DNA of 64,000 bases. It comes from Omphalotus guepiniiformis (Eukaryota > Basidiomycota > Agaricomycetes > Agaricales > Omphalotaceae). The translations under genes and the position numbers were made by a program. The notes below the pieces were generated by a model that searched no databases, was not told the DNA's origin, and was given only the letters and a program-made list of their open reading frames with translations. The stretch is taken from positions 2,852,001-2,916,000 of the forward strand of contig JAQOOI010000064.1 in assembly GCA_028554645.1 (NCBI GenBank), written 5' to 3'. Shown piece after piece: positions 11,601 through 20,227 of this stretch. How positions within the stretch are numbered: position 1 is the first letter of the stretch; every line of letters begins with the position of its first letter.

Positions 11601-12580
11601 GGTTCCAAACTATGTACTAGTCGAATACTCTTTCCGTCTTTCTTTAACACCGCGAACCACTTCGATCGGTAAGACGAGTTCGATGGTTCGTAAACTCCCG
11701 CGTCAATCTTTCGTCTAACTGCCGCGCATACTTCATTAAAAATACCAGGGGGAATAGGAATGTTCCTCTCAACCCAAGGTGTATGAGGTATCACGGGCAT
11801 CTCTACTGAAGGAAAGAAATCTGTTCTGAATCTTCCGCGTTCACTGTCGTCCCACGCGAACCCTTTCTCTTGCTGCATCATCATATGATGCATCAACTTC
11901 CGTTCTTCTGGCCAAAGGAACTCTTCCTTATGTATCTCGTCTATTATCTCTTTACGTTCCTGAGTATACCTACCAGTCGGCGTGAATTCTGGAGGATTAG
12001 GCGAAAGCTGCGGCATATCAGCCAATGGATCTCCTTTAATCTCTCTTATGATTCTAAACTTCGATGGTAAATCTCCTAGAACAGGGCGTGTTTTCAACGC
12101 GACAGGTTTGTATTTCTTCCCTGCCAAGATACTAACTGGTTCGTAATGTTCCTTCCACAGCCGCGATGCGTGCCTCCTCACTTGATCTTTCATATCAGGG
12201 GATACATCAAGCATCGCGATGCTCCTTACATCAAACAGGGGAATTTGTTGTAACTCTTCTACGCCGTCTTCTAGCTCTACTTCTTGCACCGTGAAATTTG
12301 CTTGAGAGTACGCGGCAGGATTTTGCGCTCCATACACCGAACTCAAATAGGATCTCAATACGGGTTTCGTCGTTTCTTTATCACTTTTTAGATCAATATA
12401 CTTCTCCGCGGCAGATAAGTATAGATCGCGTAACTCTCGCTTCTCAAACTTTGATTTTTGCTCTTCGTTTATATCTGCAAATACTACATCACTTATGCCA
12501 ATGGGAATACCTTCGTCATTTAATTCAAAAACCACCGCGGCTTCTCCTTGATCTGGGATCAATTCCTCGAAGCTGCTGAA
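8615..12580 (-). CDS. pol: Retrotransposon pol: reverse transcriptase, RNase H, integrase
   Basis: About 1315 codons follow the overlap with the protease frame. RT spans roughly residues 270-480 with the catalytic box YIDD near 415. RNase H (AVDTSW near 588, ELFGLYRAL, IETDAKYIKG) follows to about 705. Integrase has an HHCC zinc-binding head (HACHDSLGH near 894, CHTCQ near 936) and a D,D35E core (HADT near 966, VTDNGG near 1021, NGIVEHAH near 1057). A C-terminal GPY/F-like segment (PRYLGPMVV) and an acidic tail finish the protein. No chromodomain is seen. The frame has no ATG at its start. It is entered by -1 frameshifting from protease at the GGGTTTT heptamer 12580-12586, and the TTG at 12562 is not a likely start. 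There are no internal stops. Confidence 0.95.
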   Translation of the reverse strand, partial: FSSFEELIPDQGEAAVVFELNDEGIPIGISDVVFADINEEQKSKFEKRELRDLYLSAAEKYIDLKSDKETTKPVLRSYLSSVYGAQNPAAYSQANFTVQEVELEDGVEELQQIPLFDVRSIAMLDVSPDMKDQVRRHASRLWKEHYEPVSILAGKKYKPVALKTRPVLGDLPSKFRIIREIKGDPLADMPQLSPNPPEFTPTGRYTQERKEIIDEIHKEEFLWPEERKLMHHMMMQQEKGFAWDDSERGRFRTDFFPSVEMPVIPHTPWVERNIPIPPGIFNEVCAAVRRKIDAGVYEPSNSSYRSKWFAVLKKDGKSIRLVHSLEPLNAVTIAHSGIPPATEELAEKFCGRACGGILDLYVGYDERELAIASRDLTTFQTPFGALRLVTLPMGWTNSVPIFHDDVTHILQEEIPEFTQPYIDDVPVRGPETTYQSEDGTYETIPGNDGIRRFIWEHFTNMNRVIQRMKYCGGTFSGPKAVLCKSEITVVGHRCTREGREIDPERAKTITNWGGPENILEEKDIRPFLGTAGLVRMFVKDYAKIAEPLTRFTRKDIPFEWRQEQSDALAKLKEAVKNSKALRPLKYDVEDPVILAVDTSWKAVGFYICQVDPENPRRRFYSRFGSITLSDREARFSQPKRELFGLYRALRACQYWLFGIRNLIIETDAKYIKGMLEHPDQMPNAAINRWIESIMMFHFKLKHVPGKVHGPDGLSRRDKQVGDDEYDNPEDGEVQEPYKLEEFVDKIDSKHGYAQVLVDEKEEWKSNYMTGLAASVDDFKEELTRAYKQEREFRDIPEVKQFVAANLASEVPELEEPPEHIDETEYDESKRSKGAINQDKTVAEVFKWLTDTSKRPVGYENNKRFKNFLRLARNFFIQDGKLYRRGIEAKHKLVVEKSRRVAMIHACHDSLGHRGFFATKSLLMERFWWPEMEKDIYEYVKTCHTCQVRQKTKIRIPPTETKTPSIFQKIHADTMYMPASNGYKLIVHGRCALTGWMEGRPLKAESARAIGQWLWEEIICRWGCLIEIVTDNGGPFLKALEWLEKKYGVRGIRISPYNSQANGIVEHAHYDVRHSLIKAAGGDDSKWFYYFYLVMWADRCTIRKRFGCSPFFAVTGAHPSLPFDIVEATWLVEYPDHFISDAELIGLRAKALAKHAKHVVELRERVTREKRSRLLKFEKEYKYVIKDYAFKPGSLVLVRNTQIEKSLNSKTKPRYLGPMVVLRRTTGGSYIVADLNGAVFQNKIGAFRVIPYWPRSHIELPENLSELIGLSEDGLLRIEQGLEEEEEDLSVEHDQADLDGEIHADVSVYDAKHWISKPKIFQ

Positions 12581-13764
12581 AAACCCTGAGTCTGTTCCTT
12601 GTCTTTGCTTATAGGTACAGAACCTTTCCCTCGCTCATAGGTAGGTACAACAGCTCGCTTCTTAGTGTTAGGGTCCTGAATAACGAGGTCCTGCGTTCCA
12701 TCTGCATGATTATCCACTAAACTCTCCGTGATCGTGTCAAAAGGCCGTCCCAGTAGCAATTCATACGCGGGGTCTCGAATTACGTGTACTTGTAAGTACA
12801 CGGTGATTCCGCCTAGTAAGAATGGTACATTACGCGCCAATCCCAAAGACTTCTCAACACCCTTGTTAGCCGATTGCATAAAGATTACTATGTCCGGGTC
12901 CCACGATAAACCTGCTTCGCGAGCTCTTTTCTCCGATATAGAGATAATCTGTGAACCCGAGTCTAGTAGACTTTCGATCTTCGCGGTACCATTTACCAAA
13001 GGATACACGCATCGAAGCGACTCTGAATCTCTTGCCACGTAGATCTGAATTGGGTTATCTTTGCTTCCCAGGCTTTCCACGTACTGTTCAACTGGATCAC
13101 TAATCACAACCGCTCCTGCTGGAAGGTCTCCTTCCGCCTGTTTCAGAACAAAAACTTCCGCGGTGACATTAAGGTCAGCTAACGCGACTGTATTTGCTGT
13201 TACGTGAACCTCTCCTACATTTTCCTCACTAAAAGGTAATAGGGGGCTTTTGGCTAGGATCTCTCTCAAACCTCCCGCGGTCTCTTCAGGCTTCAATTTG
13301 ACTCTTGACTTGATTGTTCCTCTGAGTGAAATTTCTGATTCCACTACTGTTTCTTCCGCGTCAGGATGTTTAGTTAACGGAATAACAGGAGACTCCGCGG
13401 CCTTCTCATTCCTTGTCTTCCAAATTATCCCCCTCGGGTTCTCTAACCGCTCTTTCTGAGCTTTCAGTTTCTCTTGCTCAGTTGGCGAATACGACACATC
13501 AGGTACGTTCGCGTAAGGAACCTCTGGTACGCGGCTCTTCTTCACTACTGTAGGTAGCGGAGGCATCTCGACACCATCGAATCTCAAACGTTTTTCCCTC
13601 TTGACCAACTCCTTATACTTATCTTTCTCTAGGCTCGCGTCCTTCTCAGGTTCCGCGTCCTTTTCTTTCCACAACCGTCGTTCATTACCCTTGTTTTCAG
13701 TATCATTCTCAGGTGCCGCGGCCCTAACAGGATTTTTCTCTTTTGTAGGGGCCTGGCTTTCCAT
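12559..13764 (-). CDS. Retrotransposon aspartic protease (pro)
   Basis: The frame of 401 codons lies between gag and pol. The active-site triad appears as LLDSGSQI near residue 266, and the later ELLLGRPF segment matches the conserved C-terminal part of retroviral-type proteases. The first 200 residues are charged and low-complexity. An ATG exists at 13764, but the frame is open above it to the slip site in gag, so translation is probably by -1 shift from gag. The stop overlaps the pol frame by the TTGA at 12559-12562. Confidence 0.9.
   Translation of the reverse strand: MESQAPTKEKNPVRAAAPENDTENKGNERRLWKEKDAEPEKDASLEKDKYKELVKREKRLRFDGVEMPPLPTVVKKSRVPEVPYANVPDVSYSPTEQEKLKAQKERLENPRGIIWKTRNEKAAESPVIPLTKHPDAEETVVESEISLRGTIKSRVKLKPEETAGGLREILAKSPLLPFSEENVGEVHVTANTVALADLNVTAEVFVLKQAEGDLPAGAVVISDPVEQYVESLGSKDNPIQIYVARDSESLRCVYPLVNGTAKIESLLDSGSQIISISEKRAREAGLSWDPDIVIFMQSANKGVEKSLGLARNVPFLLGGITVYLQVHVIRDPAYELLLGRPFDTITESLVDNHADGTQDLVIQDPNTKKRAVVPTYERGKGSVPISKDKEQTQGFSAASRN
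12580..12586 (-). promoter_or_regulatory. -1 ribosomal frameshift site, protease to pol (GGGTTTT)
   Basis: On the minus strand the zero-frame codons read ..G GGT TTT, a canonical X XXY YYZ slippery heptamer. It lies 18 nt before the protease stop (TGA 12559-12561). A -1 slip here leads exactly into the pol frame, which is open from this point. Any stimulatory RNA structure would lie just downstream (below 12570) and was not modelled. Confidence 0.8.
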
Positions 13765-13772
13765 CCTCGAAC

Positions 13773-15536
13773 TTACCGAAAACCCTCCTCGAACCTTCCT
13801 TTCTCATTGTTACTAACTGCCACGTTACTTATTGAATCTCTTGCCGACCCTCGAATATAGGCCGCGCTGAGATTGGATTCTAACACCCTTTCTTGAGCAC
13901 GCTTCGCCTCTTCATATTCTTGCCAAACTCTAGTGTACTGTTTATTGTACGACTCGACCTCCTCTAGTTGCATCTGTAGTACCTCAACCTGAGAAGCTTG
14001 TACTTTCTTTTCAGACAGTCTTCGGTCCACAAAGTCTTTCTGAGGAGGCCCATTTGGAGCTTTCTGTGCTACTGGCTCTCCATCTGGCATACAAGTGATC
14101 CCTTCTTTCAAAATGATCTTTCCATCATCTACGTACTGCTTGCGTACCATACATTGCCCTGCCATATGTCCGTTTAAGCCACAGAACCAACACGTCGCGG
14201 CTCGAAAGTAGTCGGGACGGTTGTCATTCAACGCGGTTCTCCCGTAGTCCCGCGGCGCCATATAGGGTATACGTTCTGGATGCCTGGTACCGCTACTCGT
14301 TCCAGGTGCCGCGAGCTTTAATTGCTCTAGCAGTTTACCCATCATTTCTTCTTCTCTCGCGGCTCTCTGGGTAAGGTTCTTTGTTTGGATCGTGATTAGA
14401 TCTTTCAATTCCGCCACCCATCCTTCCGTTTGCTCATGCTTCACTTTTTCTACCCTCTTTCCTCTATCTTCCTTCGCGGCCCTTACGTTCCCAAGACTAA
14501 TTACTTCCTCAACCTGAGATCTCGCGTTAAATTCTGCCTCGTCCAGAATCTCTTCTGCTGTATAGGCATCATCTCGCGGTCTAGCTTCTGCAGGTGGGTT
14601 CGCACGCTTTTGTAACTTCAAAGTCAACGTGATGGATCTCCAAAATTCATCTTCAAACATTCCGCGGAGGACTCTGACAATTTCTCTGTTAGTATACAAC
14701 GCGGTCGTAGTGTAGTGCTTAAGGAACGGCCTTAGGGTATTCCTCATTCTTAATACATCTTCGAGATCTTCCATCGTTATATTCTTATACTTCTTCGCGG
14801 CTCTTTCGAATTTTGCGAAGGAGAAAGTTCCCTCGTCCGATCCTCCATCATAACTCTTCAAAATCTCGTCGCGGAACTCGATAAACGTCCCTTCCTCTTT
14901 CTCGTACGTAGGCAACGCCTTCCATTGTTCTCTTATAGTTGCGGGTAGGTAACGCAACGCGACTGATTTCTTATCCGCTTCTTCCTCTATTTTGAAATCT
15001 TGGATAATATCCTCAATCTCCCCCAGATAGTCTCTGACGTCGTCTACATCATGATCGCGACGCAAATCTGGTGCTCCACGTTCTCTTCTCCTCGGAATCT
15101 TATCCATAGCCGGCATTTTTATGATATTTTCTTGAATTATAGGTAAAATAGGTGCAGAGTTCGGTGAAATATGTAAATCAAATAGAAGTGTGTGGACTTC
15201 GGATAGTTCCTCGTCCGAATGAGAATGTCTATCAATAGTTGGTGGGACTACTGAGTTTCGACGCGACGGTGGGTCTGGCCTAGGAAATTGAATTGAAGTA
15301 CCTTCTCCGTAATCAGATAGTTCTTCGTCAAAGTTCCGCGACTGTCTAATACTCGAATCTTCCGCGTCAACTACGTTAATCGATTCTCGGGGTTGAGCAA
15401 CAACTTCAGGATGTGACTTCCTGTAGCTACTAACTCTTTTGATTGCCTTTGCACGTGCTAACGACTCTCTGGTATTCTCTACCGTTGAAGGCCGTGAACT
15501 TCGCCTAGACGTTTTGTCTGATTGTTGGTTAGGCAA
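13773..15536 (-). CDS. gag: Retrotransposon gag with one zinc knuckle
   Basis: This is a structural protein of 587 codons that packages the element RNA. A charged N-terminus is followed by a helical capsid-like region around residues 150-300. A single CCHC knuckle, C-x2-C-x4-H-x4-C (CWFCGLNGHMAGQC), sits near residues 448-461. The C-terminus is a likely coiled coil (VEVLQMQLEEVESYN). The start ATG lies 87 bp inside the 5' LTR boundary, just after the primer binding site. The frame ends at 13773 after the slip site. Confidence 0.93.
   Translation of the reverse strand: MPNQQSDKTSRRSSRPSTVENTRESLARAKAIKRVSSYRKSHPEVVAQPRESINVVDAEDSSIRQSRNFDEELSDYGEGTSIQFPRPDPPSRRNSVVPPTIDRHSHSDEELSEVHTLLFDLHISPNSAPILPIIQENIIKMPAMDKIPRRRERGAPDLRRDHDVDDVRDYLGEIEDIIQDFKIEEEADKKSVALRYLPATIREQWKALPTYEKEEGTFIEFRDEILKSYDGGSDEGTFSFAKFERAAKKYKNITMEDLEDVLRMRNTLRPFLKHYTTTALYTNREIVRVLRGMFEDEFWRSITLTLKLQKRANPPAEARPRDDAYTAEEILDEAEFNARSQVEEVISLGNVRAAKEDRGKRVEKVKHEQTEGWVAELKDLITIQTKNLTQRAAREEEMMGKLLEQLKLAAPGTSSGTRHPERIPYMAPRDYGRTALNDNRPDYFRAATCWFCGLNGHMAGQCMVRKQYVDDGKIILKEGITCMPDGEPVAQKAPNGPPQKDFVDRRLSEKKVQASQVEVLQMQLEEVESYNKQYTRVWQEYEEAKRAQERVLESNLSAAYIRGSARDSISNVAVSNNEKGRFEEGFR
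13779..13785 (-). promoter_or_regulatory. -1 ribosomal frameshift site, gag to protease (GGGTTTT)
   Basis: The gag codons end GAG GGT TTT CGG TAA, placing G GGT TTT in the zero frame two codons before the stop. A -1 slip joins the protease frame exactly. It is the same heptamer as the second site at 12580-12586. Confidence 0.8.
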
Positions 15537-15602
15537 CCGCGACTATAACTCTTCGGTCTCGTACGAAACCTAAAACACTTTACTTAGTTTATTAATCAGA
15601 AA

Positions 15603-15621
15603 CCCCTCGCGGTGGGCTCCA
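15603..15621 (-). other. Primer binding site
   Basis: Two bases inside the 5' LTR the minus strand reads TGGAGCCCACCGCGAGGGG. It begins with TGG, the complement of a tRNA CCA end. The base after TGG implies a discriminator U in the priming tRNA, which is typical of tRNA-Cys. The identity of the tRNA is not established here. Confidence 0.65.
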
Positions 15622-15623
15622 GA

Positions 15624-16863
15624 TGATGTGCTTGGTATGGGGTATGAATGAGACGAAGTGCTAACTAACTCGAATGAATCTATCAAGCACTCTAAACACA
15701 CACACAACACACAAAGACTTTTAAGTTCGTGGGGTTTGGGGGACCAACAAACTCTGTGAAGCGAATAAGGTTGTTGTAAGAGGAACGCGGAGACACAGTC
15801 AAAACCGACGCGGCACAGATAACTCTATGCTACACACCACTCAAACGAAACTAACGCGTAACTTTAACAAATCACCGCGACCAGTGACTACAAATGATAC
15901 AACAACCAGACGATTGTTGGGAGATGCCAGACGACTTCTCACTTAGTGGAGTTGGGTATAGGAGGATTTCAGAACTGCCAGACGACGAGTTCAACGAGTG
16001 ACCAGACGATCCACTCTTATTCGCACTACACACACAGGCTCCGCGGTACCAGACGATCCCGCTTGTAAACACTTAGGCACACTGACTTATGAACTAACGC
16101 GGCGGTTAACACTTTAAAACTCCTAATCACTCAGAGGGACTTAAGCTTTTCCACACACAAATGCTATTAGCTCTATGGGGGGCTCGGGAACCTGTCCTTC
16201 CTTGCCCAGGTTCTATTTCTTATATACAGTATCTCTATTTACATAGTACAAACAAATGTCGCGATACTTGACAGTTATGAGATATATGGTGCATATGGTG
16301 CACCGCGTAAGGTAGGGATGAAGTATAGTACGCGGTAACAGGGTATCCTATATCGGGTTATAATCTTGCCGCTTTTAGAAAGTATCGCGGTAGTTCGCTA
16401 ACGCTGTGTCTCCTTACGTGTTCTACTTCCGCGTCGTCGGAAGTACTTCGTGTTACATCGTACGTCTAGACCCTTCTGTGGCTCAACAGTGGTCATTAGA
16501 TATGACTAGTGCACGGAGCTACTGCTACCTGGTTTCTAAGTCTGGCCTTCTGAGTAGTGCCGCGGTACCTCGTTACCTACGCGTTGGTTTATACAGTATT
16601 GGGGCCATCAAGTTATACACGTCGGACCTTAGAACAAGTGCCGCGACACTTTACTTGAGTGCATACTTAGGTAATACCTACACTGAGAAGACCCATTTAG
16701 TGCCGTTCTACAGTCTTGTACACCTTTGTACACATATACTAGTGGTTGAATGTGCGTAATACACCGCGGAACTTAGGACTATACAGTGTACTTAGTAGGT
16801 TTGTACTGGAGTGATCAATCCCGCGAGGCCGAAAATGGTAGTGGTATTCCCGCGGTCGTATCA
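15624..16863 (-). repeat. 5' LTR of the retrotransposon
   Basis: This copy is 1240 bp, the same length as 2496-3735 and identical wherever compared. It should carry the promoter for the gag-pol RNA on the minus strand. The GCGT target duplication follows at 16864-16867. Confidence 0.96.
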
Positions 16864-19281
16864 GCGTTCTTCAAATACCTCGTATTCCGAAGTAGGAAGA
16901 TCGTTGAGTACGGACGCCTTGGTTTTGCTTTCGTTGAGTACAAATGCATGAGGTTTGTTGACCGAGATGGCGTTGTTGATGTGGGCAAGCTTTACATTGT
17001 GTCCCAGTCCATTAGCATTGAGGGAATATATTGAAAATGTTGAGGTCGGGGTTATCGCGTGTGCTCGGGTAGCAAGTGAGAGTGTTAAGAGAAGTGATAT
17101 TAGGATAACAAGAAATGGCGAGAGCGAGATACAAGAAAGGGTTGAATGCAAGAAAGGGGGTTGTCGATGAGTGAGAGGGGCAGATAAACTAGCAGAACAT
17201 GTACGTGAAATTTGCGAGCAAGAAGTGGTATAAACTCGACAACTTTTGTCAACCGGCGTTACTCCACTCCACCTTCTACTTCTCTTAAAGCCACTAGTCC
17301 CGTCAGGACCGCGTGTGTATTTTTGAGTCATGGATGGCATCATCGCGGTTGTAACTAGGGTCGTTCGTTGTTTTGTAAGACCGGGAGGAAATAAGGGGTG
17401 AAGGGGTTGTCTGCCTACCTCACTTGCTACCGTTGAGACATCCTCCATGTCTTCGTCTTCTGCTTGACCCTTCGATACCCTGGACTTCTTGGCTCTTGGT
17501 GCCTGCGGGGTAGGAGTGATGGATCGATCTCTGGGGGGAGATCTTAGAGGACGAATCCGAATGGTCGGAGAGCTGGAGGAAGCCGCGCCAGACGACGACG
17601 AGTTGGAGCGAGTCAGCACGGGAGTGGTTCGCGTTCGCGTTGCCTTGGTGGTGGAGGTGCGTGCGGACGGGGTTGATGCGGGTTCGTCGACGGCTTCTCG
17701 AGCTGGAGGGGGGGGGATAGCGCGGGGCTGCACGGACTGTTGGAGTCCAGCAAAGGAGTTCTGGTGTTCCTGGAGGGTGCCCAGTTGCGCCTGAAGATCT
17801 TCGATGACCTGCTTGAACTCGACTTCCTTCGCTTGGGATTCGAGGCCTTCCAGCACTCGGAGTCGTAGGGTGAGTATTTTATCTTCCAGCGCCGCTCGTT
17901 GTTGACCCATTACCATGGCTTGGCTGAGCGAATAAAGGTGTTGCTGCGTGGAGCCCATGCCTTCGCGAAGCTCCGTTATAGACGCATTGATGGCCATCAC
18001 GTTCGTTTGCATGATCTGGTTCGCTGCGCGATCAGTGGCCAACTCGTCGCGAAGGTCTCGATTTGACTTCTCAAGCCGATTCTCCATGCGGTCGATTCGT
18101 TTGGATATGTCGTCCATACTCGTAGCGATTTTGGATGCGCCATCGTTGACGGCTTCACGAGCGGTTCGACGCACGGGTGCGGGGGCAGCGTTGAAGTTAT
18201 ACAGTAGTTGGATGGCAGAGAGTTCGGTGTAATACGCGCCGATTTCGTTTTTGAACCGTTCCGAGGCTCTGAGTACATTCGCAGTGACGTCCCAGGTGGC
18301 GCAAGAGAAGATGTAAGCGTCGTCTTGTTGACCTACGATGCGCTCTTCAACTATCGACAGGCCTTCGGAGTTTCGAAAGTTTTTGTGGACCCATTCACGA
18401 ATTACTTCATCGAGAGTCGGTTCCCAAGATCCGATGCCCGTGACAATGATTTCGAAGGGGTTTTGGGGGGAGTGGTAACGAGTTGAGTAGACTGGGATAG
18501 GGAGGGATGATAGCTCGGGAACCTGCAGCGTCCCGCGGGCAAGGATGTCATCAACATGCTGAGGGTGAGCCAATTCCACCACGATGGCGCTCGAACCCAT
18601 TTTGAAGCTGCTGTATACGAGGGTTCCTCCAGCGTTAAGCGAATCCGTGATGGTTTTCCGGCAGTGTTCTGCCCATGCGTCGTCGGAGGAGTTGGGAGGG
18701 CGATTGGTTTTGGGTCTGATGCTAGCAATTGAGATTCGAAGCCACATCCGCTTGTCTGTTCCGTCTTTGTTCGGCACCCATTCCACCTCCCAATGAGAGT
18801 AGGTCTGGACCAGAGATGATTTCCACAGGTCGAGGAGGTCGCAACGAGGTTCGGCATCGGGGAGGCGTAGGGAGGGGGCAAGAGCTAAGTAGCAAGTGGA
18901 GGGGTGGGGGGAGGAGGCTTTGAAAGACTGGGCCACTACAGTTATTGAGCGAAGAGATTGGTCCCTTTTCTGGATCTCAGCTACAGCAAGTTCCACAGTA
19001 CGAACGGGGTCATGGACTGGGTCCGTTTCGGTGAAGGCTCCTCTGATGATGAGCTTCATCCCCACGGGTCTGACAGCCACAGTTCGAGTACGAGGGGTGG
19101 AAGGAGATTCGAGGAGGGTAGCGAGCCTCGGGTTGGGTTTTCGTGGAGTGTAGAATGGTAGATCGCCAGCATTGCCTAAGAGGGAGCGTCGTCTGGGGGG
19201 AGTGGTTGGAGGGCGAGGGGAGTTGTTGACGGCGTTAGCCGCTGGCTCAGACAGCATCGGCTCGTCTTCCGTTAGCGACAT
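16864..19281 (-). mobile_element. LINE, 5' portion
   Basis: This is the upstream half of the LINE interrupted by the LTR element. It starts near or upstream of the ATG at 19281 and reads without stops into the insertion point. The 5' untranslated part probably extends into 19282-19440, but the boundary is not evident. Confidence 0.92.
16864..19281 (-). pseudogene. LINE ORF1-like region fused to endonuclease N-terminus
   Basis: The frame holds about 805 codons up to the insertion and continues in frame at 2495. Residues 1-370 are Pro/Ser-rich and then mixed alpha/beta, with no zinc knuckle seen. Residues about 385-530 are a long charged heptad-like coiled coil (ISKRIDRMENRLEKSN). Residues 540-720 are Ser/Pro/Arg-rich. 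A strongly hydrophobic stretch (FLVILISLLLTLSLA) near residues 727-741 directly precedes the EEP endonuclease start (YSLNANGLG near 757, VLNESK). ORF1-like and EN-RT parts are therefore one polypeptide. The gene is broken by the LTR insertion and by a frameshift further on. Confidence 0.9.
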
Positions 19282-20227
19282 AGCTTTTAGCCGAGAAATG
19301 ATTGATTTCGGTCGTCACAGTCTTTTTCTGGAAGGACGGAGGGAATTTTTAGGCGAGCGGGGGTTTTTGAGCCAGTTTCTTCTTTTGGGAAGTGGCCGTG
19401 CTGGGGTTTTTTTTTTTTGACAGAGAGGCTTTTTGACTAGTATGCGAGTATTTTAAGAGATAACTACGGACAGAACAAGCGTATCTGAGTTAAGACCGAG
19501 GGCTGGGGGTGTGGGGTGGTGGTGGTTGTTGTTGTTGTTGTTGTTGTTAACTTCCGAGAGTAAGGAAGACAATACCCACCTGAGCTCGAGTTTTACAAGC
19601 GCTAGTGTTGATCATGACAGTATGTTGGATCGACCTTCATGTTCTGGGATTGAAGATGGCCCTCCGCCGGGCGATCTGTATCATCAACAGCATCATCATC
19701 ATCAGATAGAAGTCGCAATGCTCATATCTATGCCTTCTCCACCTCGAGTTGTTCCTCCGTCTTCATCATCCTCATCAGCGAGCCCTCGTACGCCTCCGGA
19801 TCCGGTCCCTGCGGGTGTTGCGGGCTTGTCAGAGATCAACTTGGGTGTTGGCCTGCGGTCGATCCGTCGTACAAACGCGTGAGTTGTCAGGACTGAGGGA
19901 TGCTGTGTGTATGTGTAATGTATGTCTGGGTTATTTATCTTGTTCAGGAGGGTATCCAGATTCCAAGTGTATGTAAAACCAGAATCATAATCGCGAAGAC
20001 GAGGAGTGGGAACTACTTATCATACCATCAGTCTATACATAATGAAAGCCTCGTGAAAGTCACTGCTGTATTACGCTTTCTTGGCTCCTCTGTTTTGACT
20101 TGGCTCCTCTAGGCGCTGGTGGTGGCGGTTATCGAATCATATCATATGTCGACTTGACATAACACATTCCTTCATTCTCAACGTCCATCATCTACCCATC
20201 TTTCTCCTATTAGCTACAGTCAAAAAC
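19282..20227. other. Intergenic region with a GTT microsatellite
   Basis: There is no convincing gene. The LINE 5' end lies somewhere in the first 150 bp, where an 11-base T run occurs near 19410. A (GTT)n run of about eight units lies at 19525-19548. A Ser/Pro/His-rich frame at 19622-19882 is open but has no recognisable family. The last 100 bp are probably the promoter of the next gene. Confidence 0.5.

Larger units (their letters stand above)
2496..16863 (-). mobile_element. Full-length Ty3/gypsy-class LTR retrotransposon with antisense cargo genes
   Basis: The element is 14,368 bp, long for a fungal Ty3/gypsy element. It has 1240 bp LTRs ending TGAT...ATCA, flanked by the direct repeat GCGT (2492-2495 and 16864-16867). 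Read on the minus strand the order is 5' LTR, PBS, gag, aspartic protease, RT-RNase H-integrase, then about 4.9 kb with two spliced genes on the plus strand, PPT and 3' LTR. RT and RNase H precede integrase, the Ty3/gypsy order. All retroviral-type frames are open and the LTRs look identical, so insertion was recent and the copy may still be active. CGCG tetranucleotides occur about every 65 to 90 bp throughout. No chromodomain is visible after integrase. Confidence 0.96.

Noticed and set aside
18402..18881. A 159-codon frame within the LINE 5' half
   Set aside because: It is a shadow of the LINE ORF in another frame of the same strand.
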